A stretch of 64,000 bases of DNA from Rattus norvegicus (GCF_036323735.1 NC_086024.1:70672924-70736923); one strand, 5' to 3'. Counted from the stretch's first letter, positions 36,791-48,510 are shown. The notes: generated from the sequence alone by a model not told the origin. Numbers and translations are program-made.

Positions 36791-39495
36791 CTTTTTTTTC
36801 TTTTATTAGATTTTTTTTAAATTTACATTTCACATATTTCACATGTTATACTTTTCCCAGTTTCCTGGACATAAGCCCCCTATCACATCCCCCTCCCCTG
36901 CTTCTATAAGGGTGTTACCTTCCCTATCTACTCCAACTTCCACGCCACCCCTGACATTCCCCTACACTGGGGGTCCAACCTTGGCAGGACCTAGAGTTTC
37001 TCCTTTCATTGGTGCCCAACAAGGCCATCCACTGCTACTTATGCAGCTGGAGACATGTGTCAGTCCATGTATAGACTTCGGGTAGTGGTTTAGTTCCTGG
37101 GAGCTCTCGTTGGTTAGCATTGTTTTTCTTATGGGTTGTAAGCCTCTTCAGCCCTTTCAATCCATTCTCTAATTTCTCAAATGTGGATCCTATTCTCAGT
37201 TAAATGATTTGCTGCTAACATTCACCTCTGTATTTGACATGGTCTGGCTGTGCATCTCAGGAGACATTTATATCCAGTTCCTGTCAGCATGTACTTCTGA
37301 GTTTCATCAATCTTATCTAGTTTTGGTGGCTATATATACATGGGCCACATGTGGGGAAGACTTTGAGTAGTCATTCCTTCATTCTCTACTCCAAACTATA
37401 CCTCCATATCTCCTTATATGAGTATTTTGTTTCCCCTTTTAAGAAGGAGTGAAGCATCTACACTTTGTTCCTCTTTCTTCTTGAGGTTCATGTGGTCTGT
37501 GGATTGTATCTTGGGCAATTTGAGCTTTTGGCCTAATATCCACTTATCAGTGAGTGAATAACATGTGTGTTTTTCTGTGATTGGGTTATCTCACTCAGGA
37601 TGTTATTTTCTAGTTCAATCCATTTGCTTATGGATTTGATGAAGTCATTGCTTTTGATAGCTGACTAGTAGTCCATTGTGTAGATGTACCACATTTTCTG
37701 TATCCATTACACTATTGAAGGGGGATCTGGGTTCTTTCCAGCTTCTGGCTATTATAAATAAGGCTGCTATGAATATAGTAGAGCATGGGTTTTTAGTACA
37801 TGTTAATGCATCTTTTGGGTATATGCCCAAGAGATGTATAGCTGGGTCCTCAAGTAGTGTAATGTCCAATATTCTGAGGAACCTCCAGTTTGATTTCGAG
37901 AGTTGTATCAATTTGCAATCCCACCAACAATGGAGGAGTGATACTCTTTCTCCACATCCTCACCAACATCTGTTATAAACTAATTTTTTATCTTAGCCAT
38001 TCTGACTGGTGAGAGGTGGAATCTCAAGGTTATTTTGATTTGCATTTCCCTGATGACTAAGTATTTAGAACATTTCTTTAGGTGCTTCTCAGCCATTTGG
38101 CTTTCCTCAGCTGAGAATTTTTTTGTTTAGCTCTGTACCCCATTTTTAATAGGGTTATTTGGCTCTCTGGAATCTAACTTCTTGAGTTCTTTGTGTATTT
38201 TGGATATTAGCCATCTGTCAGATGTAAGATTGGTAAAGATCTTTTCCCAATCTGTTGGTTACTGCTTTGTCCTAATGCCAGTGTCCTTTGCCTTACAGAG
38301 GCTTTGCAGTTATATGAGGGCCCATTTGTCGATTTTTGATCTTTGAGCATAAGTCATTGGTGTTTTGTTCAGGAAATTTTCCCCAGTGCTCATGTGTTCG
38401 AGACTATTCCCCACCTTTTTTCCTAGTACTTTGAGTGTATTTGGTTTGATATGGAGATCCTCGATACACTTGGACTTGAAAATGCTCTCTTGTTTCCATT
38501 GGATATTTTTAGCTCCTTTGTCAAAGATCAAGTGACCATAGGTGTGTGGGTTCATTTCTGTGTCTTCAATTCTATTCCACTGATCTATTTGCCTGTCTTT
38601 GTACTAATACCATACAGTTTTTATCACTATTGCTTTATAATTCTGCTGGAGGTCAGGGATGGTGATTCCCCCAGAAGTTGTTTTGTTGTTAGGTATAGTT
38701 TTCGCTATCCTGGGCTTTTTGTTATTCCAAATGAATTTGCAAACTGGTCTTTCTAACTCTATGAAGAATTGAGTTGGAATTTTGATGGGGATTGCATTGA
38801 ATTTTGAAATTGCTTTCGGAAAAATGCCATTTTTTCTATATTAATCCTGCCAATCCATGAGAATGGGAGATTTTTCTAACATCTGAGATCTTCTTCAATT
38901 TCTTTCTTCAGAGCTTTGATGTTTTTGTCATACAGATATTTCACTTGCTTGGGTAGAGATACACCGAGGTATTTTATATTATTTGGGACTATTGTTAAAG
39001 TGTCATTTCCCTAATTAATTTCTCAGCCTGTTTATCCTTTGAGTAGAAGGAGGCTACTGATTTGTTTGAGTTAATTTTATACCCAGTCACTTTGCTGAAG
39101 TTGTTTATCAGCTGTAGTCATTCTCTAGTAGAACTTTTGTGGTCACTTAATAATACTATCATATCATCTGCAAATAGTGATATTTTGAATTCTTCCTTTC
39201 CAATTTGTATCAGTTTGACCTCCTTTTGTTGTCTGATTGCTCTGGCTACGACTTCAAGTACTATATTGAATAAATAGGGAGAGAGTAGGCAGCCTTGTCT
39301 AGTCCCTGATTTTAGTGGAATTGCTTCAAGTTTTTCTCCATTTACTTTAATGTTAGCTACTGGTTTGCTGTATATTGTTTTTAGTATGTTTAGGTATTGG
39401 ATTTGAATTCATAATCTTACCAGGACTTTTATCATGAAGGGGTGTTCAACTCTGTCAAATGCTTTCTTAGCATCTGATGAAATGACCTTTAAAGG
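36791..39495 (-). mobile_element. 5'-truncated L1, 2.7 kb
   Basis: A T-run at 36791-36800 (poly(A) tail) is followed by the 3' UTR in antisense to about 37530, then antisense ORF2 up to about 39490, equivalent to 52745 of the full-length copy. The reverse transcriptase active-site region is included (antisense of the FADD-coding block near 39155-39180). A deletion of about 250 bp lies near 38478, where the equivalents of 51665 and 51745 are joined with further loss. All frames are broken. Target-site duplications are not evident. Confidence 0.94.
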
Positions 39496-40560
39496 CATTG
39501 AATTCTATAAAATAGTGTGGAACAATTTCCTCGGAGATAGAAATTTTATCCTTTAGGCATCCACCTTAAGATGGGAGGTAAACAACTCAAAGAACTTCAG
39601 GATGTCCTTGAAAGTGACCTGATTCACTAGGCCCTGCCTTGCCATAGCAAACCATAAAAGCTGAGAACCTCCATATGACAAAAAGAAGCTGAATTACAAA
39701 GAAGACTCAGATAAGGCAAGCTGGAAAGAGTACTGGGAAACAGGACCCATTAGCTACCTGGTAGTAGCAGCAGAGCTTCCTGGGAGAAGCTTAAGTCACC
39801 TGGAAAGGACACTCTTCAACCAGTCTAGCTTCTGCAGCCTCATGCTAAAATGGACCTTAGAGATGTAGTTGTCATTGAGTCATTTCTTCTCCTGTAAGTA
39901 ACCCTTTCCTCACACTCCTCTACGTAACACTTTTAAAAAATATTGGTTAACCTAGTTGGACTTTGTTAGTATACTTACTTTGGTCTGTCATGGGATTCTG
40001 ATATGAGATGAGTAGATAGTTTTGTTATAGATCTTCTGCAAAGTTTTTTTTTTTCATACAATAAATATATAGACTTCAATACATTTGATTTTGGTGTGTG
40101 GTTTTTTTCATATGTAAGTTTTATTTTATGATAAAGTTTTTTATTAAAAGACACATTTGCAAACAAGTTTAATTTCAGTACATATGACTAGTTAGGGACC
40201 TTCATTACATGATAGAATAAGTATTTTTAATACTTGCTTTTTCTGTAGTTAATGCTCTCATCAGCTGCATAGGTACAATGTGCAACAAGTAATCTCTAAC
40301 CAAGAGAACAGAGTACTATAAATAGCTTCAGTTTTCATTTAGGAAGGTGATTTTCAGAGAATTAGGTTTAGTGCCTAAGAAAGAAGAGAAAGAAAAATTA
40401 AGCTTTAAAATAATTTCTTACAGTATTTCTCACCTTATCTAATGAAATCACTATATAAAAATTCATGTTATCTGTATTGTATCCACATATGTTTCTGAGA
40501 ATTCTTTAAACACTTTGGAAATGATATATTTCCTTTCAAACAAGGGCAAGTAAGGGATGG
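39495..40560. other. Unassigned stretch, possible decayed LTR
   Basis: 39500-39960 has a G+C content above its surroundings and blocks such as 'acttcaggatgtccttgaaa' and 'gagaagcttaagtcacctgg' that look repeat-like, but I cannot identify the family. 39960-40560 is AT-rich and unassigned. Confidence 0.35.
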
Positions 40561-43300
40561 AGATTTGGAAGGCTTTCATCTCTGGGGCTTCAATTATATT
40601 CCATTGATGTACCTGCCTGTCTTTGTACCAATAACATGCAGTTTTTATCACGAATGCTCTGTAATACAGTTTGAGGTCAGAGATGGTGATTCCCCCAGAA
40701 GCTCGTTATTTGTTGAGAATATTTTTTGATATTCTGGATCTTTTTGTTATTCAAAATGAATTTGTATATTGTTCTTTCTAACTCTATGAAGAATTGAGTT
40801 GAAATTTTGATGGAGATTGCATTGGGTCTGTAGATTTCTTTTTGGCAAGATGGCCATTTTTACTATACTAATCCTGCCAATCGATAAGCATGGTTGATCT
40901 TTCCATCTTCTGAGGTCTTTGATTTCTTTCTTCAGAGACTTGAAGTTCTTGAGTTCTTGTCATACAGATCTTTCACTTGCTTGAGTCGAGTTACTTGGTG
41001 TTATTTATATTATTTTTGAATATTGTGAAGGGTGTCCTGTTCCTAATTTATCTCTCAAATTATTTATCAAAGACCTATGGTCACTTAAACTTTGACAAAG
41101 GAGCTAAAACTATCCAGTGTAACAAAAGACAGCATTTTCAACAAATGGTGCTGGTTCATACTATTGTAGTCAGCATATAAAAAAATGCATATCAATTCAT
41201 TCTTATCTCCTTGTACAAAGCTAGTGTCCATGTGGACCAGACCTCCACATAAAACCAGATACACTGAAATTAAAATAAGAGAAAGTGGGGAAGAGCCTCA
41301 AACACATGGGCACAGTAGAATATTTTCTAAACAGAAAAACAATCTAAGATCAACAATCAACAAATGTGACCTCATAAAATTGCAAAGCTTCTATAAGGCA
41401 AAGGACACTGTCATTAGGACAAAATGATAGCCTACTGATTAATAAAGTTTCTTAATAAACCCTACATTTGACACAATGCTTATATCCAAACTTTATAAAC
41501 AACTCAAAAGATTAAACACTCAAAACCTAAATAACATAATTTAAGACCAGTGTTCAGAGCTAAACATAGAATTCTCAATATAGAACTCTCAAATGGCCAA
41601 GAAACACTTAAAGAAATATTCAAAGTTCTTAATTATCAGGGAAATGCACATCAATTCAACTCTGTGTTCTATCTTACACCCATCAATATGGCTAAGATAA
41701 AAAAAAAACTCATGGAATAGTACATGCTGACAAAGATGTGGAGCAACAGGAATACTCCTTCATTGCTGGTGGAAGAGAAAACATGTACAACCACTTTGGA
41801 AATCAATTAGATGGTCTCTGAGATAACTGGGAACAGATCTACCTCAAGATCCAGCTATACCTCTTCTCAGTACATACCTAAAAGATACTCCAACATCCTA
41901 CAAAGATACTTGCTCAATTAAATTCATAGCATATTTGCTTCTAGTTTCCAGAAACAGGAAACAACCTAGATGTCCTTCAATGAAAAATGGATAAAGGAAA
42001 TCTGGTACATTTGCACAATTCAATATTATCCAGTTACTAAAAACAAAGATATCATGGAAACTTGCAGGAAAAATGAATTAAATTTGAAGATATCATCTTG
42101 AGTGAGGCAACCCTGTCCCAAAAGATCATGTATGGAATGTACTGACACATAAGTTTATATTAGCAATAAAATACTGTATGTCTATGCTATATTTCATAGC
42201 CCAAAAGAGGCTAAACTAAAATGAAGGGACAAGCAACGCTTCTTTACTCTCATTTAGAAGGGAGAATAAAATAGGAGCCAGATAGAGGGAGGGAATTCGG
42301 TGAAAAATGGAATGGGAAGAGGAGTGGGGGTTTCCTGATTTGGTGTGGGGGATGATGGCCAAATGACTATGAGAATGAATGAAAATCTGCAACTGATAGG
42401 TGTGGGTATATGGAGGAAATCTCAGGGATGTGACCAAGACCTGTGATAAGGGAGGCATTCAAGAATCAATGACCTTACCTGTATCTTACAGAACAGACAA
42501 TATGGAACCTAAAGAGGCCATCTCCAATAGCCAGGAAGGAACCCCAGTAAAGCAACAGGGATACCAAACCAATCACAAACCATTTGACCCAATAGTTATC
42601 CTGTCTGATAAAAATGTAGGGAACTGGAATACAACAAATACTAAGGAAACGGCCAAACAAAAACAGGCCTAACATGAGATCAATCCCATGTGTAAGCACC
42701 AAACTCTGACACTATTGGTAATACACTCTTGTGCTCTCAGGGAATAGCCTGGCATGAGCTATTCCCTGGCACAGAGCCTGTGCTCTGAGAGGTTTTACCC
42801 ACTAGCTGACTCAGACAGATTCAGACACTCACCTTGAAACATTAATTGGGGTTTGGGAACTCTTATGGAATAATAAGGGAAAAGGATTTCAGAACAGAAG
42901 GGGACCAACAGAATAAGCTAGCATGTGACATTTGGGGCTCTCAGGGACTGAACCACTAACCAAAGAACATTCACAGGTTGGACATAGGCTTCCCACACAT
43001 ATGTAGCCAACGTGAATCTTGGTCTTTATATGGGTCTTGAACAACTAGAATAGTGCTATCCAAAAGCTGTTACCTGCATGTGAGATATGCTCCTCTGGCT
43101 GTACTCCTTTGTCTGCCATCAATAGGAAAAAATATGCCTAGCCTGGCAGAAACTTATGTGACAGTTTGGGAGGGGGCCAGAAGGCTTCCACCCTCTCAAA
43201 GGAGAAATGGAGAGGGAGAGGCAGAAAAATTGCAGGAGAGAGTGACGAGAAGAGGGTAGTGAGAGGGATGCAAAGTGAATAAGTAAAAAAGAAAAAAATA
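40560..43300 (+). mobile_element. L1 with 5' inversion (twin-primed), Lx-like 3' UTR
   Basis: 40560-41060 is L1 ORF2 in antisense, matching the full-length copy from about 51820 up to 52290. At about 41068 the orientation flips: 'gacctatggtcacttaaact' begins the sense strand at the equivalent of about 51815 and runs through ORF2 to its C-terminus (about 42090), then a 3' UTR of over 1 kb. That UTR includes the purine-rich block at 43190-43260 and an A-rich end near 43280-43300. The two segments are contiguous in L1 coordinates with no visible loss, as twin priming predicts. The long 3' UTR differs from that of the full-length copy and resembles older Lx elements. No intact frame remains. Confidence 0.85.
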
Positions 43301-43408
43301 AATACATGAACAAATGGTATAATTGAAAATTACCATGTTAAGTTTTTTAGAGCTTGGGATATGACTGAGAAGGGTAGAAAATAATCCACCTGATGAAATA
43401 AGGTAATA

Positions 43409-43960
43409 CAGGGTTCTTCAGAAGCCTTTACTGATTTCTTACAGAGATTGGGTTCAGCTATAAATAGAGCTTTATTAAACCCTGAAACCAGAGAGTCACT
43501 GATAGAAATATTGGCTTTGAAAATGCAAATACTGAATGTAATAGAGCCATCAGACCATTGAAAGCACAAGGAACCCCAATAGATGAATAGATATGGGAAA
43601 CAACTGGCATTGGTTTTCAGGGGCATCATACTAATATCACAGGGCAAGCAGTGGTTTGTTTTAGAAATTGGAGTGCCTGGTGCTTTAATTTTGATGAATT
43701 TGGCTATTTCCAAAGAAATTATAAGGCTAGAAGATTCAGCAACTACATTGACTCTGGAAAGAAAAGTATTCATAGAAAATAACAAGCAGGTTCTGACTGC
43801 TATGACTTACTATGATTTCCAAGGTATTGTAGCCACTATGGAAAAAGTAAACCTTGGTCAAAGATCCCTGGTCCAAGAGAGGTATAACAAAGTAAACTCC
43901 TGCCACTGGGAAATGAACAGAGAGTCCTGTCATCTCAAGGTCCTAAAGTAAACAATATGA
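43409..43960 (+). pseudogene. gag: gag fragment: capsid C-terminus and nucleocapsid
   Basis: 43409-43495 encodes a capsid major homology region: Q-G, then F-x-D-F-L-Q-R-L, then N-P-E-T-R. Gag assembly depends on this motif. The C-terminal capsid domain continues to about 43590. Further on, a CF...GYF...Y pattern near 43665-43710 and a C-H-W...C pattern near 43901-43930 look like two zinc knuckles that have lost cysteines or histidines. The frame breaks at least twice. Because the 122-codon frame at 43583-43951 runs partly out of register with these motifs, I do not treat it as a gene. Confidence 0.75.
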
Positions 43961-44029
43961 GTGAGAAAAAGTCTTTCGTCTGCCAGAAGGTACAAAGCAG
44001 GCAAGAAAATCAAAATTAACCATTTCAGA

Positions 44030-44700
44030 TCTTAAACATGGTATAGAATGGAATTTGACTTTGGATCTGGCCACAGATATGCCTCTTACACTATTTCCCA
44101 AAGTTGAATGTTATAGGAGTTACTGGTGTTGATGGTCCTTTACCCTCAGGAATATTAAGAATAATTTTAGAAAGAAATAGCTTAACTTCTCAAAGATTTA
44201 TTGCAGATTCAGGAATAATAGATGGGAATGGTATGGAAGAAATTTAAATTATGGCATATGGGGGGAAAGAGATGTAAATTGATGCAGGGAAAAGAATTGT
44301 TCAACTGTTATCTCCTTACATTAGAAGCAAGGCTTCTCCAGTAGAAGACAGTGAATTTGGGGAGTACTGAAAAATGCGTTCTCACAAACAGTGGTTAATG
44401 GTAGAGGCCCAAATTAATGGTATAAATGAATGGTGTTGACACAGAAGGCTGGGTAGATACAGGAGTTGGTGTTAGTATACTTTCCCAAAAGTGTTCAAAT
44501 TAAGAAAAACCACTTCAAAAAGTTTACACCCAGTTTATTGGAATTGGTAAATTATCAGGAATAAGATAAAGTGTTGTGTGAATTAGCTGTATGGAACCAG
44601 AAAGGCAAACAAATAAGTTGAGTAGTTATTTGGCTGACAGATCCATAAATTTATGAGGAAGAAATCTTTTACAACAATGAGGTTTGTAAGTTAATATCCC
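44030..44700 (+). pseudogene. pro: pro fragment: dUTPase and aspartic protease
   Basis: A dUTPase-like block at 44040-44260 has G-x-x-G-P-L-P-S-G at 44125-44151 and a later G-x-I-D-G motif (substrate-binding region). After a frameshift, the protease active site V-D-T-G lies at 44453-44464, with DTG kept but the usual following Ala-Asp changed to Val-Gly. A conserved N-L-W-G-R-D-like block near 44645-44670 marks the C-terminal part of the protease; its W codon is now a stop. Not functional. Confidence 0.75.
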
Positions 44701-44939
44701 TGTAATTCCAGAGATAACAAATGAGAAAATTATATATTATATGGTAGATGGTCCTAGGGGAGTTATTCATACAGATTATCAAGAAAAATCATAAGCTATA
44801 CCCACGGTCAAAAAACAGGATGTTACAGGGTTTAAATTTCAAAATTTATAAAAGTGGACACTGCTGACATACAAACAGCCTTACCCCTAAAATGTTAATC
44901 AAACAGACATGTTAGGCAAGAGCTAAAACTTGTAATAAC

Positions 44940-45620
44940 CATCACCAACCTCCCCAATATTGTGGACACTTGAATAGCTAGAGGTTCAACATATAGAAGA
45001 GTCTACCAGACTATAGAATTCCCTTGTCTTTGTTGTGAAATGGAAATCAGAAAAATGGAGGATGATAGCAGATCTAAGAGCAATTAACTAAGTAGTTTAA
45101 TCACTGTGTCCTTTACAACCTATACATCATTTACCATGTTTGTTACTGAAATCATGGTCTATAATAATAATTGACTTGAAAATTTGTTTTCCACAATACT
45201 CTTGCACAAGCAGGACAGAGAAAGGTTTGCTTTCTCAGTACCTATTTTAAATAATAGTCATCCACTAAAGGTATTGCATAGAGCATGTTAAATAGTCCAA
45301 CTTTCTGTCAATATTTTGTGCAACAACTATTAGAAATAATTCATAAACAATTCCCTTGATTTGTGTTTCATCATGCTATGAATGACATTTTGTTGGCTAA
45401 TTGTGACAAAGATAATTTAGATAAAGATAAACATGTTGTTTAAGGTAACAAAAATAATTCTGCCACAGTGGAGATTACAGAGTTTAGAAAATTACAAAGA
45501 GTATATTCACTTAGTTATTTGAGTTATAGACTCAGTCTTCAAAATTTCAACCATGAAATCCCTAAGGACCAATTGCAAATTCTAAATGTTTTCAAAAATT
45601 AATGGGAGGTATTAACTGGC
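44940..45620 (+). pseudogene. pol: pol fragment: reverse transcriptase
   Basis: Motifs in order: W-K-S-E-K-W-R-M-I-A-D-L-R-A-I-N near 45040-45090, then I-I-I-D-L-K near 45155-45180 (first catalytic Asp region), R-F-A-F-S-V-P near 45220, and the YxDD-equivalent at 45372-45386. The last reads H-A-M-N-D-I-L-L, so both the Tyr and the first catalytic Asp are lost. Multiple in-frame stops separate the motifs. Confidence 0.82.
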
Positions 45621-46500
45621 TGAGGCTCACAACTGGATTAAGTACATTTGAGTTAGGTAGTTAGTTTCAGAGATTACAAGGAGAGACAAATTTGAATAGC
45701 ACAAGATGTCTGACATTTGAAACAGAAAAATAGTCAATTCTTGTAGAACAAAGACTGCAAGAGGCACACATGGATCGATTAGATCCTAAACTTAACTGTA
45801 TTTGGTCATTTTGCCTTCAACTCATTCTCTTACTGAGCTCATTATGCAAAGAGAAGATAGTATTATGGAATGGATTTTCTTAGTTCATAAACAAAGAAAA
45901 AGGTTGAAGACATATATCGAAAAGATTGATGAGATAATATAAAAGGTAAAAAAAGATTACATTAATTATCAGAAATAGATCTGGCTGAAATTGTAGCCAA
46001 AAGCTGAAATTATGTCATTATGGACCATTAATAAAGATTTGCAAATACCTTGCAGTAATTATTTGGGTAAAGTTAAAGAGAAGTATCTGGAAAGCAAACA
46101 TAGACAGTCTATATTAAAAAAAAAACTAATTGGATTCTTCCATGTTTTGTACATTGAATACAAGTTCCAGAACAATCAATACTTTATATAGATGCAAACA
46201 AGATGGGAAGGCAGGTTGTAAGTCAGACAAAATAAGCAAGGTACTCCAAAGACTCTAAACCTCAGTTCAAATGACAAAAGACTATCCTGAATTTCTTAAC
46301 ATAATTAACCATTCTTAATATTTTAGAAAAAGTTGTTTTGCATACAGAGACTCCTGAATTTTTACCTTATAACTCAGAATTGACTTTCTTATTTATACAA
46401 TTAAACAAACTATCAGAAGTAGAAATTATCCATATATATTATTAATATTCAGTGTCATACAGGTTTCCCAGATCCATTAGCTAAAGGAACTGACAAAATT
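45620..46500 (+). pseudogene. pol: pol fragment: RT connection and RNase H
   Basis: Thumb/connection-like sequence is followed by an RNase H start with Y-I-D-A-N-K-x-G near 46182-46205, where the first catalytic Asp is kept. The region ends with H-T-G-F-P-D-P-L-A-K-G near 46458-46490, the junction between RNase H and integrase in betaretroviral pol. Stops are frequent. Confidence 0.7.
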
Positions 46501-46614
46501 GACCAATTAGCAGTAGCAAATATGTTAGAATCCTCAAAATTTCATGAAAAACTTCATGTTAATAGGAAAGTTTTAAAGAAAAAAATCCTTCACTTGACAA
46601 CACATCAAAGAAAT

Positions 46615-46615
46615 A

Positions 46616-46690
<75 letters not shown>
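46615..46690 (+). repeat. (GAT)n-(AAT)n microsatellite inside integrase
   Basis: About 14 GAT units pass directly into about 9 AAT units. The tract lies between the His and Cys pairs of the integrase zinc-binding domain. Translated, it gives the Asp/Asn or Met/Ile homopolymers at this position, which are not a gene. Confidence 0.97.
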
Positions 46691-46979
46691 TGTCCTTTAT
46701 GTTGTCTATATAATCAAGTTCTGTTACCTGTTGGATGTAACCCTAGAAGTACCACAAGAAATGACATCTGGCAGTTGGATGTTTTCCATTTTGCAGAAAT
46801 TTGAATATATATATGCTATACCCTTAACATGTATTCAATATTTCAGTGAATTACCTTCAGTTCTGAAAAGGCTGAATGTGTTGTGATGAAATTTCTGTAA
46901 CACCAGGGAAATAATGGCAATGCACAAATAATACTAATAATACTAAATAATGCACAAATTAAAACTAATATTGTTACTG

Positions 46980-47520
46980 TCCATGGATGTTGTGGTTTGC
47001 CCTGAAGTTATATTTTGATGCTAATTCCACTGCCCCAAGGACAACTGCCTAGTCACATACTCAGAACTCAGGTGACTTCACCAGAACTACCTCCCCATTG
47101 AATTTGAAAAGTACAGGTGAAGGGCAAGTACAGGATAGAAGGAGGCCTGTCATTGGAGGAGAAGGAAGGATGGGCGGGAGAGAAGTCTGAAGGAAGTGGA
47201 GGAGACTAGGAGAAAGCAAGAGACAGGAGGAAAAGAGGAGAGGGGGAGAAGCCATGGCAGGTGATGTTAAGATTCTGCTCTGTGTATTTACAGGTTGTTA
47301 TCAATGTTCCTAAGGGATGGATGGTACTGGGCTTTGTATGCTTAAGTGGGCAATTATATCTTACCAATTGGGTCAAAGATTATTGTGTTGTGTGTTCTTT
47401 TATGTGAGGGTTTGAGTGTAGGAAAGTGTGTGGCTGGGATGTGTTTCCGCCAAGATATCTAGCAGATATCTTGGGACACTATGGTGCCAGAGCTGGCGGG
47501 GTAAAAGACAACTTTACTTT
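46980..47520 (+). mobile_element. Solo-LTR-like insertion within integrase
   Basis: Integrase coding similarity stops near 46980 and resumes near 47530. The intervening ~540 bp starts TGTTGTGGTTTGCCC at 46988 (or TGTCCATGG at 46979) and contains a purine-rich block (47150-47250). It ends with 'gtgccagagctggcggggta' and AAAGACAAC near 47515, which resembles the U5 end of rodent class II LTRs. I infer a solo LTR inserted into the ERV. Exact ends and the target-site duplication are not resolved. A perfect hairpin is present at 47450-47474. Confidence 0.6.
47450..47474. other. Perfect 11-bp inverted repeat
   Basis: CCAAGATATCT, a 3-nt loop (AGC), then AGATATCTTGG. It lies near the right end of the LTR-like insertion, where a U5/R stem-loop is plausible. 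Confidence 0.9.
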
Positions 47521-48309
47521 TTTTTATTTTTACATCTTTACAACAACATATGGATACAATAATATAAAAACAATTCTTTGCATATTGATATATAAAGCAT
47601 GTTACTGGTGTACCACACAACCTCAGAGGACAAGCAGTTAAAGAGAGAGCCAATTGTACCTTAAGTGAGATGCTTATTAAACCAAAAGAAATATCAAAAA
47701 CCCCCAGGGATAGACTGAATAATGGCTTCCTAATGTTAGTAAAAGGAACAACCGCAGCTAAGAGATACTTGGTTATCAAAATATCTGAGGAGCAAGTCAA
47801 CCAATGTACTATAAGAATGTGTTAGCATTAGAATGGAAACCTGCAAAGTTTTAAGATGGGGATGTGATTATGATTATGTTCTACAAGGAATGAACAATAT
47901 CGTTGCTAACAAAACATAAATATTAGATCTGGCTGGGGAAAGGCTCTTGTCAATTGAGACATGAATGTCTTCACAAGGCAAGTAGCCTGGATGGTTCACA
48001 ATCAGTCTATCTCAGTTGCCAATTTCTCTAAAATATACTTGCACATCAACATCAAAATGGCTCCAGAGAGTTGACAAACAACATGTAGACTGAACCAACA
48101 TCACGTAGACTGGAAAAACATAGACTAGGTAAGAATACTACAGATACCTTTTATTCAGGTTAACCATATATCCCTCCCCCAACTGGGCCCCCAAAAAGAT
48201 TCATTTTGATTCAGTAGAAAACAATTATAAGAAGACTGGTTTCCTGATACCTTAAGTGGGAATGAATAGTTTGTTGGTTTGATATGTTATCATTGTTATC
48301 ATCTATGCA

Positions 48310-48510
48310 ATGGTTTAAATTATTGTATTTTGATAAAAATATATGGTTGGTTTGTTTGAATTATTGTCTACTGATAAGAACTTATGGTTGTTGTTTTTTT
48401 TTTCTTTTTGGATTAGTGTATACTGTTAGAAATTAAGGTTGTCTTTTTTGAATTATTGTATATTGATAGAAAGTTAAGTTTGTTTTGTTAGACTATTGTA
48501 TATAATCTAC
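48310..48510 (+). repeat. Five-copy ~40-bp tandem repeat in the ERV tail
   Basis: The core ATTATTGTaTA followed by CTGATA-AGAA-TTA-GGTTG recurs with core starts at 48319, 48360, 48412, 48452 and 48492. Spacings are 41, 52, 40 and 40 bp. The second unit carries a T-run expansion that explains the 52. Units are diverged, so the array is old. Confidence 0.85.

Larger units (their letters stand above)
46490..47910 (+). pseudogene. pol: pol fragment: integrase, split by a microsatellite and an LTR
   Basis: The N-terminal HHCC zinc domain starts near 46535 (F-H...L-H-V-N). It is interrupted by the trinucleotide repeat at 46615-46690 and resumes one frame over as K-C-P-L-C at 46689-46703. The core begins at N-D-I-W-Q-L-D near 46760-46778, with the first catalytic Asp kept. 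It is broken again by an LTR-like insertion (about 46980-47520) and resumes as T-G-V-P-H-N-P-Q near 47606-47630 and G-Q-A-V-K-E-R-A with the catalytic-Glu region near 47628-47655. The C-terminal domain (E-W-K-P-A-K-V-like) ends near 47900. Confidence 0.8.

Noticed and set aside
43583..43951. 122-codon frame and the opposing 151-codon frame at 43330-43785
   Set aside because: The recognisable Gag motifs lie in other frames of the same stretch, so these are chance frames over a gag pseudogene.
46522..46804. Poly-Asp/Asn and poly-Met/Ile frames
   Set aside because: These are translations of the GAT/AAT microsatellite within the broken integrase, in two frames.
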